From positions 17,910,932 to 17,970,931 of the forward strand of contig NC_092679.1 in the NCBI RefSeq assembly GCF_964355755.1: a stretch of DNA of 60,000 nt. The letters run 5' to 3'. This DNA is from Antedon mediterranea. Its lineage: Eukaryota > Echinodermata > Crinoidea > Comatulida > Antedonidae. Shown here in pieces: positions 22,796-34,400 of the stretch. A program made the position numbers and the translations under genes. How positions within the stretch are numbered: the first letter of the stretch is position 1; each line of letters starts with the position of its first letter. Below the pieces are notes generated by a model. That model had not been told where the DNA came from, did not search any database, and worked only from the letters and a program-made list of their open reading frames with translations.

Positions 22796-23662
22796 TAATT
22801 TTTAGGGAACATTCCTATAAATTTCACAAATAGTAATGCATAAGAAAGAACATCAGCACTTCATTTCACTACTTTAGGCCCTGAGCTCCACCTATTTCAA
22901 AATCCTGGATAGCCACTATTGTATTCCACCAGACCCCCATGGGATTATACAGAGCATGGTATAGTAAACTCTCCCAAAATTGTGATGGACCAAAAAGTCC
23001 CTATAATCAGGTCCGTTATAATCTCTAATCTCCTTCCCCTCTCAGGCGCCCCACCCTCCCCAGGTCATCTGATTCATGAAATGTGCTTTGTATTCTGCTT
23101 TCAAGTAATTAGATAATTCACCAAACTATTACAATAATTAGCTAATATTTATGTAAACTACAAAATTAATTATTAATTCACATAACATTTTAAACAAAAT
23201 TGTGCTTAATTAAAGCTAATAACATTAATAAATGTAATTTATTGTATTATTTCAAAATAATTCAATGAAATATTAATTGAAATAATATTGATATTGAACT
23301 GTACAAATTAGTAGGCCTACAACAAAACTTTTATTACTAATTTTAATTCTTAAGTACCTTAACTGAGTGAATTACTACAAAATTAATTTAATATTCAATC
23401 AAGGTCTACAAATTAAAATAAATTTGCACCAAACACTAATTGAATATTTTATGAAAATAAACTGAATTTGAGTTTATCCAATAAGGTTTATTTAATACCT
23501 ATCTTAACGCTAATTGCCTAATTGCATAATTCCTAATCCTCAGTCATTTTACAACACCTGGTAGTAGACAATTAAACCAATAACCACAATTCTAAAACAA
23601 GTGACTAATAAACTAAATAATAATCAATGACTTGTTCATAAAAATTAATAACAGATACTCAC
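22796..23662. other. ASPP intron 1, right part: no feature seen
   Basis: Very AT-rich (AATTAAT-type) sequence immediately inside the putative exon 1 donor. Confidence 0.35.
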
Positions 23663-23679
23663 CGTTTGTTTTAAAAATC
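23663..23679 (-). other. Putative 3' end of ASPP 5' UTR exon 1, with strong donor
   Basis: A near-consensus donor (AAACG followed by GTGAGT) ends at 23,663 on the minus strand, 6 kb upstream of the ASPP start exon, whose acceptor is equally strong. No conserved coding sequence precedes it in phase, so it would be the untranslated first exon. The transcription start was not located. Confidence 0.4.
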
Positions 23680-24213
23680 TCAACAGAAAAGAATAATTAC
23701 ATTAACAATATGTTCATTGCAACGAAGCATACGATCAGAGGATGCGACTCCCTTTGTAGGTAGAACCGTACGAATATGTAATCTACGATAGCAAGCTTGA
23801 TAAAACGCAATTATTGATTCTCTCATCGACGTTAAAGTGTCATATAATATTGGTGAATGCGGATGACATAGAGTAACATAGCCTTGGGTTGTAATATTCC
23901 ATTGATTACACAATACAAGAAACAGCTCATCAAAAGAGGTAGAAAATATTCTAACTTCACAATCAATATTGGAAGAAGAAAAATTTGCTGGTGTAGTATG
24001 CATCAACGGTTCGCATGCTTGTCGACTTATTAACATAGTCGTCTGGAGAGCCATTATACTTGTATTGAAAACTGTTTTTTTTTTAACGATAATGAGATTT
24101 TGCCTTTTAGGTATGAAGCAGACGACGCTATGTACACACTCATGATCTTGCAGTAAATAGCTATTAATATGCATGCTAAAAGATTGTATAGAATTATACT
24201 GTAGATTAACCAT
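23680..24213 (-). CDS. 177-codon ORF of unknown function next to ASPP exon 1
   Basis: From the ATG at 24,213 the frame runs 177 codons to a TGA at 23,680 (the frame is open to about 24,243 without an earlier ATG). It is long for this AT-rich DNA. It reads with mixed composition (PLMHTTPANFSSSN, DELFLVLCNQWNIT, SIIAFYQACYRRL), and I recognise no family. It ends 17 nt before a strong splice donor. It may be a real single-exon gene, a decayed transposon fragment, or a chance frame over a CpG-containing ASPP first exon. As an intact upstream ORF in an ASPP 5' UTR it would be unusually long. Confidence 0.3.
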   Translation of the reverse strand: MVNLQYNSIQSFSMHINSYLLQDHECVHSVVCFIPKRQNLIIVKKKTVFNTSIMALQTTMLISRQACEPLMHTTPANFSSSNIDCEVRIFSTSFDELFLVLCNQWNITTQGYVTLCHPHSPILYDTLTSMRESIIAFYQACYRRLHIRTVLPTKGVASSDRMLRCNEHIVNVIILFC

Positions 24214-24243
24214 TAATTTAGGAGGAATATGGTAACAAACCAA

Positions 24244-25299
24244 TTATAATGCAATAGTAAAATGTAAGTTCTGAACTTAACCTACTGTAATAATGTTTAA
24301 TTGCTGCATTATGTCTGCATTAAGGGCAATGAGCTGGGGGAGGGGGATTTGTTGTGGTGCTGTTGGTATTGCAATCTTGCCTCATACAGGAAATACCACC
24401 ATCACACAAAATCATGCTGTAAACAAGATTTAGGAACATGCTGTATGGTTGTTCCCTCATTTTTTCTGTGGCCACCTTTATTATTTAACCTCTAAAATTT
24501 TGCTGGACCCAGAATAAGGTAATATTACATTAAGAACATGTTAACAGTAGATTATATTAAACAATGTATGCCACATAGGTAGGAAATAACATACAACAAT
24601 TATACAAAATCTATATAAAAATATCAATGCTAAACTTACTTTGAAATATAAAAATATACTGTATTATATTTTATAAATAATTTTCAGCTTTACTACGATT
24701 AATTCCTTCAGTATAAAATCACTTTTAAAGAATGCACTTAAAGTTCCATCTACTCTAGACATGTGTCCTGGTTATGATTCGACGAGCTCAACGAGAAACA
24801 TGAACAGAAGGATTAAGCTTTGATTTGTATGATTTAAGGCCAAAATCTGACAACATCTCCTTGTGTTTGAAACTATGAATGTGCATCCTTCGTCAGAGCC
24901 TAGGGCTTAGGCGGTCTAAAGCTAGCCAAGGCAGCATGGTAAACAACAGCAAACACAAGTCAATTCTTTCATAGAAAAAAATATCACTGGTAAGACTATT
25001 CTCCGGTTCTCAAAGGTGCCTGACCTAATTGCAGTCTTTACAAAACGATAATTATTGTCCCTCCGAATGTGTGTACATAAGATATATTCTCGATGGCAAG
25101 AATATGTTCAACCATGTGTGAGTTACTATACAATTATATCAATCAGCTACTTAAGTACACTTAAAGGCATTTATATTAACTTTGTAGGACAAGATTGTTG
25201 ATTTAGTACTTAAATAACAACAAAGAAATTAGACGATTCTAGTTTTTCATGCAAGCCTTTTGATGAAGATCAAACGAAAAGATGAAACACATAGAAATA
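24244..25299. other. Intergenic gap: no feature seen
   Basis: AT-rich sequence between the ASPP 5' region and the 17-bp-array element. May hold the ASPP promoter. No core element was identified. Confidence 0.3.
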
Positions 25300-25726
25300 C
25301 AGTAGAACCCCTCCATTAGGACACACCTATTAAGGGGACACACCTATTAAGGGGACACACCTATTAATGGGACACACCTATTAAGGGGACACACCTATTA
25401 AGGGGACACACCTATTAAGAGGACACACCTATTAAGGGGACACACCTATTAAGGGGACACACCTATTAAGGGGACACACCTATTAAGAGGACACACCTAT
25501 TAAGGGGACACACCTATTAAGGGGACACACCTATTAAGGGGACACACCTATTAAGGGGACACACCTATTAAGGGGACACACCTATTAAGGGGACACACCT
25601 ATTAAGGGGACACACCTATTAAGGGGACACTTTCCTGTTAAACCAGGGAGATGTAAAATAATTTTACATCTCCCTGGTTAACCAAACGAGGGGAAATGTG
25701 ATTTTTGGGTCCCAAAGGTTCTACTG
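25300..25726. mobile_element. TIR element carrying a 17-bp tandem array and a hairpin
   Basis: CAGTAGAACC at the left and GGTTCTACTG at the right are exact inverses. Between them about 18 units of GGGGACACACCTATTAA (25,316-25,630, with GAGG and TGGG variants) are followed by a 20-bp-arm hairpin (ACCAGGGAGATGTAAAATAA and its inverse), then GGGAAATGTGATTTTTGGGT. Non-coding. Confidence 0.7.
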
Positions 25727-28291
25727 GTGGAACTTTAGATATTTGAAAGAAAATAAACAGAAGGAATTCACAAAAGTTTGTTCTTTTCTAGATTTAGCTT
25801 CACATATTATACAAGAAATAACCAATTAAAACAGGGCAGTTTTTTTCCTATGTGTTTATTTATGATACAATAGCCGTATTTAAAACAACAGGTTTTCCCA
25901 AAATGAGTAGCCGCCACCACCTCTTCATTATTCATCCCATGGCAACGAATGACTTTTCATTATTTTTCAATCACACTTTAAAATAAGAACTAACTATAGT
26001 TCAAAACCAACAATTCAACATGGACTCTTGAAACAGTAATAATTAAATCATTACATAGTAGTATGAAGCTAAATGGAACGGTTTGTGATAATAAATCACA
26101 AAAATGACAGTTAATTTCTATAACTTAAACTGTATTTACGATTGAATCTGACAGGTCTAAGCTTTTGCATTAAATGTCTAAAGCTATGTTAAATTTCTTA
26201 AATCATCTTGTGATGTACAACAGAACATTTCTGTACTTAGAATTTTTATAGCATAGTCACAGTTCAGAGGTAATTATAGCTCCATGGTCACAGATTAAAG
26301 AGAGGAGGAGGGGGTCATTGGTGTAAAGGCTATGAGCAGTCACTGGCTAAATCCAGAAGGCCCCTGAGTAGGGTCTAGAGGTAAAAACAGGCATTAAAAT
26401 ATGTCAAAAAGTGCTAAAAACGTCTAAGGCATCCAGCGTTGTACTTATCCACTTAGGTTCCTTAAACCAGGTACCTCAAGCATCTGTTACGTCACTGGAA
26501 GGTGTGCAGAGGGAAACAACCACCATGTTACACTGCCAGATGCACTTAAGAAGAAGCCTACAGTAAGTGTAGCAGTGTAACAATGTTTAAAATTAGTACA
26601 GAGCACACTTTCAATGGATTCTCTGAAAAAAATCTCACAAAACTAAACATTTCTTGCAGTCATAAGGTACCAAATTCTTTTTTTTTTTAAATACTTTTGG
26701 AATAGTAGACTTTCTGAAAAATAACACATACTGTATTGGGAAAGTTTCGTTTAATAATTCTCCTTTTTTTAAATCACCATCCATCCTATTTCAAAGTGTG
26801 ATGGATGGAATACAATTTGAATAGGGGAGGGAGTGAATTGAGAAGGGAGGCACAGAGTACTCTTTGCTATTGTCCTTGAGTCATAATCAAACACACTAAT
26901 CACTGTATGATCATATTGCTAACAGCAGTTTATTTTGGCTCACTTCCAAATTCCTGAAATCACCTGAGATGACAAATTATCCAAAAAAATTAAGAAAACC
27001 ATTGAATTATAGCAATTGTGTTATAAATCAAGGCAAAATCAATGTTTTTTCTTCCGTGAACCGATTATTACTAACCAATCATACATTTGTATGCCTGTAT
27101 GCCCAAAACAAATACTTGATAACGTTTTGATAAAAAATACCAGATTTCGGCAAACATAATTATTGTTTGTGACTCCCTTCAACAAAATAGATTCATTAAA
27201 GGAAAGCAGTGGACCATGACGTTAGGTTAATTAGTGTTAATTAAGTGTTAGGAAGCAAAGAGTAAATCTAAAAGGATTTGTATAGAGTCATACTTCTACT
27301 TTATTGTTGGCCACGCGCATCTGTATGCAAATGAAGCAAACTTCTGTCGAGTTTTAAGCAAATACAGAGGGTTCATTATTTATATTCATTGATGCTTCTG
27401 CAGTGGCATGCGTGGCACTATTAGTATTATTGTCTCAATTGTTTCTTTTTAGTCAATTCATTTTAAAGAAACGAATATTGCATTTTACAATGTCCTTTTA
27501 TAGTCATAGAATTTAGAAACAAACAACAAAATAAATCTTCTCGCTCAGTTGTTTTGCTACTACTACTAGGCCTAGCCTTAATTAATCATCTAGGGACCTG
27601 TTTTTGCAAAGAAAAAGATGGTTAAATGGTGTGTGGACATATTACTATAAAAAATTATTACAATCAGTAACTGAAAATTAATTTAAATTACATGATTAAC
27701 ATTTTTAATTATAAACATGAATGGAGTGGCATAATAAAAATTGTGTTTGAATACTATACAATACATTAATATGTTATTAAATATATTAACATAAATAGGT
27801 TCGGGATGGTCTGGCATTGAACAAACACTTATTTTGGCTCTCTATGCTAGGCCTATGAATTTGCATCAACCCCATTCTCTCCGTCCGGTGTTTGGCATCA
27901 GAACATGACGGGAGGTGGTGTAGCCTAGCCTCCTGTCAACAACATGTGGATGATGATGATTCAAAGTTTTCTTTATGTTTGTTTGTATGTTTATATAGAA
28001 TTTGAGCCAATATGCAGTTTATACAAGCTAAAATTAGAACAACATTAAAACAAGCAATATGTCATGATAAACCGTACCATTATGCAAATCTTGAGAAAGT
28101 AAAATTTTGCTTTTAAAAGTTTTCTTCTCTTCCAAAAGTCGTCTGCTCCTCCTTCTATTCTGACATCCATGTGACGTATTTTGAAGTTCAATGAACTTTC
28201 GGAGAATAATATTACAAAATATAGGGGGCGCTGTTTAATCAAATTATTTCTACTCTCGAAGAGTTGGTTGGTAAACATAATAAACATTATA
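25727..28291. other. Divergent intergenic region upstream of POLH
   Basis: About 2.5 kb of AT-rich sequence with no gene. An exact octamer ATGCAAAT lies near 27,322, but nothing ties it to POLH. The frame 28,181-28,291 is open into the POLH start without another ATG and is taken as 5' UTR. CTGGCTAAATCCAGAAGG near 26,345 resembles 3.38 kb. Confidence 0.35.
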
Positions 28292-28416
28292 ATGGATAGG
28301 ATTATAGCTTTAATTGATATGGATTGCTTTTATGTTCAAGTTGAACAGCGTCTAAATAATTCTTTGAAAGGAAAACCATGTGCGGTTGTACAGTATAATG
28401 CATGGAAAGGAGGCGG
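28292..28416 (+). CDS. POLH: POLH exon 1
   Basis: The ATG at 28,292 is the first in frame and matches the family start two residues before the I-x-A-L-I-D palm strand. Contains the nucleotide-binding YNAWKGGG at its end. Donor GTAAGA, leaving phase 2. Confidence 0.93.
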
Positions 28417-31400
28417 GTAAGAAATCATAACAAAATACCATCATCAGATACAGATCATCTGCATGATTGAAAATTAAATTCGCGCTTTTCTTTATTTTGA
28501 TTAAATCCGATCGGCATGGTACCTCGTCGAAAATAACACGAATTTAAATACAAAGTCTTGTAGAATTAATATCAATAATACAATATAACATTGTTCTTTA
28601 AAAACACCCAAAATTTAGTAATGAAAGCTAAATACCGCTGTTAGAATCATTGTGTGATCACAAAGTCTTGTGAATGCCAGCCAATTCCTAGATAGTATAG
28701 TGGTAAGTATCTCCGCCTGTCACGCGGAAGACCGGGGTTCAATTCCCCGTCTGGGAGGCTATTTTTTTAAATGTTCCAAATTTTTTTTTATCTTATATTG
28801 ATTCATTTTATTCAACTTTTTTATTATCTTTCTTATATTGAAATATATAAATGTTCCTTTTTTTGTTAGTTATTTGTATTCTGTTGACATACTAATTTAT
28901 TTATTCTTTTATAATAATATGTAGCTTATTACATATTAAAAAATGTTTGGCCTTATAATATTAATAATTAATTACTATTGATCTAATAATTACAGGATTA
29001 TTGCAGTGAGTTATGAAGCTAGAGCAGCTGGTGTTACCAGACAGATGAGGGGTGATGAAGCGAAAAAGAAATGTCCAGAAATTCAGCTCGTGCCTGTACC
29101 ACAAAATAGAGGAAAAGCAAATTTAGACAAGTGAGGATTCAATGATTTTTATACTCAAGTATTTTGCATGCTTAAATAATATTACTGTACGCTTGGTAGG
29201 CAAGGTTAACATGCTTTTATTCGAATCACCAGGTTTCAATCCTCACTTAGTGTCAACTCCATCCATGAGACTTATAATTTATAAGCATTATAAATTATAA
29301 AATAGTTTATCCATCCTGCAACTGGCATGTTACAATTATTATTGGATGCATATGAAATAAAAAATTTAAAAAGAATCATGAACATTTATTATTCTTCTAT
29401 TGTTTTTCATTTCAATTAATTCAGGTACAGAGATGCTGGAGCTGAGATTATTAAAGTTCTGTGCAAGTTTAGTGACTGTGTAGAGCGTGCAAGTATCGAT
29501 GAGGCTTACATCGACCTCACTGATGTTGTTCAAAAACGACTGGAAAGATTGCAAGGGGAGCGTATCACGTTTGATATGCTACCCAACACGCATGTTGTTG
29601 GCTGGGATGGAAATGAAGAAACTAGTTCATTGAGTGAGGATGGAAGTTCGAAACAAGGAGATGCAGAAAAAACTCATGGTACTATAAGCATCTCCCTGCT
29701 ATAAGTAATTAATAATACAGTATAACATCGGCAAAGGTTTAAGGCTCACTCACTCCATGGTTCTGGTGGTAGAAAGAGTCTTCTAGGATAAGGACTATTA
29801 ACCGTAGGTCCAGTGTACACATCTAGCTTATGTGCACTTTAAAGAACCTAGTACATCTTTCAAGACGAGTAGGAGTCACCCTGGTGTACTAGTACACACA
29901 CAGCCACTGTCACTCACAGCCACTGAAAATTTCCTGTGGAATTTAGGTCAAAAAAGTTTAAACAAAGAAAGATCCAAAAAAAAATACAATAGTATAATGA
30001 TAATACTGTAATAGATATATGTTACTGACATAATTTCTTTTTTTTTTCTATAGGGCTAAGCAATAGAGAAGCTGGAGTGATTCAATGGTTGGAAAATGCT
30101 GACAGTGTACAGGATAAGAGGCTAGCAATGGGAGGCTATATTGTAGAAGAAATCCGTGCAGCTATCTTTGAAGAAACAAGTTTTAGGTGTTCGGGTGGTA
30201 TTGCATATAATAAGGTGTGTATCTTCTAAAGCCTTGTGTGATACAATGACCTGTGATGATTTCATTCTTTAACATTGTGTCTGGCGCCCTCAATTTACAA
30301 AAATAATCCATATTTTTGTTTAGTCACTTATCATTTTCATCTTCAATAATTTACTGAATTCAAAATTTGAAAAACTAAAAATGAAAGGTAATACTGCTCT
30401 TCAGAATTATTGTGAGGTCTTAAATTCTTGGTGACTCCAGCCAATTCCTAGATAGTATAGTGGTAAGTATCTCCGCCTGTCACGCGGAAGACCGGGGTTC
30501 AATTCCCCGTCTGGGAGGCTATTTTTTAAAATGTTCCTTTATTATTTTTTTACACTTTTTTATCCTTTCAATATAGAAAAAGAAAAATTTAATTTTTTTG
30601 GGATTACTTTTTTTAAGTAGAAATTTGACAGTTTTGACAAATTGTTTTTGAAAAAACTATAGATGTTAGCAAAGCTGTCGTGTGGAATTAATAAACCAAA
30701 CAAACAGACCATTACTCCTCACACATCAGTGGAAAACCTATTTAAAACACTACCTATCAGGAAAATGTGAGTATGATTCTAAAGATGTGATATGCCCAAA
30801 TATGGTAGTGATATGCCTAAATTTGGTAGTGATCTTCATGTCCATATTTGGGCACATCACATTTTTTTTTCAAATAAAGTTTGATAGTGTAGACAGAAAT
30901 TGAGGTACCTTGCACAGCCCCACGGAAGAGTTGATCATGAGTCCCCATGGTTAAATAAAATTGATTTAAATACCCTTCCATAAAAAAATGGATAGACATG
31001 TCAAGTATGAAAAGAAAAAGACTAATACCAGTAATAATATTTGAAATAAATTTATATAAAATAAAACAATTAAATAAAATTGATAAGTTATAGAATAAAT
31101 AAATACAATTTTTAAAAATCTGTTAATAATAGGATTGTACTAGAAGGAAAAATGAGATTTTATCACATTGTTATTTCTAATATTCAGTCGGAATCTAGGA
31201 GGAAAACTTGGACATATGTTAGTAGCTGACTTGAACATAAATTTTATGGGTGATCTGTGCCAGTATACAAAGGTGTTCCTTCAAAGCAAATATGGGGACA
31301 AAACTGGGTAAGTTTTTATATGTAAATAATGGGAAACAATAGAGATGAGAAAAATAGAAGAATCCTAAGTTTGAGCTTCTGTTGGAGCATAGCTCAAGTA

Positions 31401-34400
31401 TGAGTTTGAGCATCAGTTTTAGCTGAGCTTCAGTATGAATTTGATCCTCAGTTTGAGTTTGAGCCTTAGTTTGAGTTTAACCTTATAGTTGGAGCTGATC
31501 TTCAATATGAGTTTGAGCATCAGTTGGAGGTGAGCCTCAGTACGATTTTGAGCCTCACTTGGAGCTTAAACTCAGTTGGAGCTGAGCTTCAATGAGTTTG
31601 AGCATCAGGTGGAGCTGAACTTCAATATGAGTTTGAGCCTCAGTATGAGAATATTGTTTAGTGTGTCTGTCTTTTCACTTTTACTTTGTCTTTAAAATAA
31701 TTAGATTATTCACATAATTGTCATGTGATGAAGTTATAGCATCACATGACTATATGTTAATGAGAGGAAATCACATGACTTTTTCCCTTTTAATCATTTG
31801 ATCATAAGACTATTCATGTCTTCTTAATTCATCACTAACATTTTTCTATCAGTTCTCCAGAGAAACATACGAATTCCCGGAATTTCGTAAGCCTTTGACA
31901 TTGATGTTTCGCATCGTTCACATACATTTTATTTCCAGTTTGTGGCTTTATGAAATTTGCAGAGGATTAGAGTATGAGACTGTAAAACAGAGAACACTTC
32001 CAAAATCTATAGGATGCAGTAAGAATTTTACAGGCAACACAGCTCTGGACACCAAAGATAAGGTACAAAATGTTTAACCGTGACCTTGTTGAATACTAGT
32101 ACATTGAAGCTAGTTGTAGTTGTAAATGTATTACAGTTTTAATGTAGGCAGCACTCATGAGAAAACTCAGTCTGTAATTCATTAAAATGTATGATTTTTA
32201 CTCTTGTATGAATTAAAGGTTGTACACTGGATGAAAGAACTGGCTCAAGAGGTATCTGAACGGATTGAGAAAGACCAAGAAATGGTAACTTATCAAACAA
32301 TAGATTTAAAGATGTATTGTCCCCCAAAAACATGAACAATGAAAACTAATAAAATCAGGATTTGAATAAGTCATTTTGTAGTTTTAATAAATTTAATCAC
32401 TTCCGTAGAAAAACACAAAATAAATTCAACCAAAAACAAAGCCAATTTGACTATTTTTTAAGGGGACAATATATCTTTAAGCATTGTTTCGGTTAATAAA
32501 TTGCCTATGTAAAATTCATTCAACTTTGTGTTAACGTTCACTCTAAACCGTTTGTATTATGTTATTTCCAGATAATATTTATCTTTTTTCCATATACAAT
32601 TTTAATTTTTAATGTATACAATATTTTGTTACTGTTATCATTTGTGTAGGGCCCTAATCAGTTTTCTACACAGAAACTGGATAGGCCACCCATGGTAAAT
32701 ATGTTAATAAATAAGTTTTATTTTATTACATTTTAATATAGTTTAAAACTCCAATAATCCAAAATGGATACCCCATTCCTTAATAATGACGTTAAACTTT
32801 TTTTTATATTCTCCTTTTTCTTAGAACAATAGAGTTCCAAAACAGATGACAATTAGTTTAAAACTGGATACGAAACCAGCAAGTAATGTGACTAGATCAT
32901 GTGCTTTGAGTAAGACTGAGGCAGAAGATATGACACGCACAGCATACTCATTGATTCAAAGTCTGAACACAGCTGGCAACAACCAAGCCGCATGGTAATA
33001 ACATTAAACACTCATTTGAAAATATTCATGAATTCCAGAAAGTGGTTAAAGATACTACATAGTACAACTTTGCTAGAGATTTTATGTGAAGGCCAAAACA
33101 GCTGAAGGTTTTAATATTTAGAAATTATCTTACATTTTCAATTAAATAATGGTTTGATATATTAAACTTAAATTTTAGACCACCTGTGGTCCAGATAAAA
33201 CATTAATTAATAAATAAATAGCAGATGTGGCTACATACAGTACTTTCTTATAAAAGTAAAAATTGTCCATTTGCATAATAATTTAAAAAATATAATATTT
33301 TGGCACACATGGCATGCCATACCAAATCAAAATTCCTGCTGGTGATGCTCATAATGGAATACATTAACAAAATATTGTGTTAAACGTATATGTAAAAATA
33401 TTTATTTATTTATTTAACATTATCTACTATATAAGTTTTAAGCTCTGTCTACACAATCAAACAAAAAATATATAAATATATGAACACGATGATGTCATAT
33501 CACTACCATATATGGGAACATCACATGTTTTGTTTCAAACTAGTTTGATAGTGTAGACAGAGCTGAAGTTGTTACTCTTGGATATTTCTATTTTCAGGGT
33601 TCCACACGTCCTCTGTCTTGGTATTGCCACTTCAAAATTTACAGAGAATGTGTGCAGTGGGAACATGAGTATGAAGAATTTTCTAAGTAGTCCGTCAAAA
33701 ACAACAAACTTACACGCAACCTCACCGCATTTCAGTTCTCAGAAAAAGTGTTCAAAAAGTATTGAAACTTTTTTTTCATCGGTGAAGAATACTTCTGATG
33801 AAGATGCAAAATTGCCTATGACCAAATATGGAGATTCTGGCTTTTGTGCAAATGCTGATGAAAGTTTAATTCTTGAACCAAAAGAAGACTCAGAAATCAA
33901 CAAGCAGCAACTAAACAAGAAACTAACAAAAGGTATTCAACAATTTTTCACACCTAAATCCAGATTGTCTGATAAAGATTGTGAAGAAAACATTGATGTG
34001 ATGTCTACAAAACTGCAGGACAACTCATCAAGCAATATAAACAAAGTATCTATAAGTGGTGAAAGTTTGCATAAGGAAGCCAAAGAAATTGATGCAAAAT
34101 TGATAGATAACCAGTTAAATACAGAAAACATTGATTCTGTAAACAATGGATTATCATGTTCTAAGATATCATTATCATCTAATTCACCCTCGTCATCTAA
34201 ATCAGTAATTCTTAAATCATTGCCTTATTTGCCAACAAAATCAATATCATCTAAATCATCATTTCACTCACCACCACCGACATCCAAATCTTTGACAGCA
34301 TTCTTTTCACAGAACACTAAAAGAAAATCTGCAGGTTTTACTGATAAACATTCAACAGAACTTAATACTGATGAAATCTCCTCTGACAATTCTGATGAAA

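Noticed and set aside
25316-25630. CRISPR-like regular array of 17-bp units
   Set aside because: Units are head to tail with no unique spacers, inside an animal transposon-like element; it is a minisatellite.
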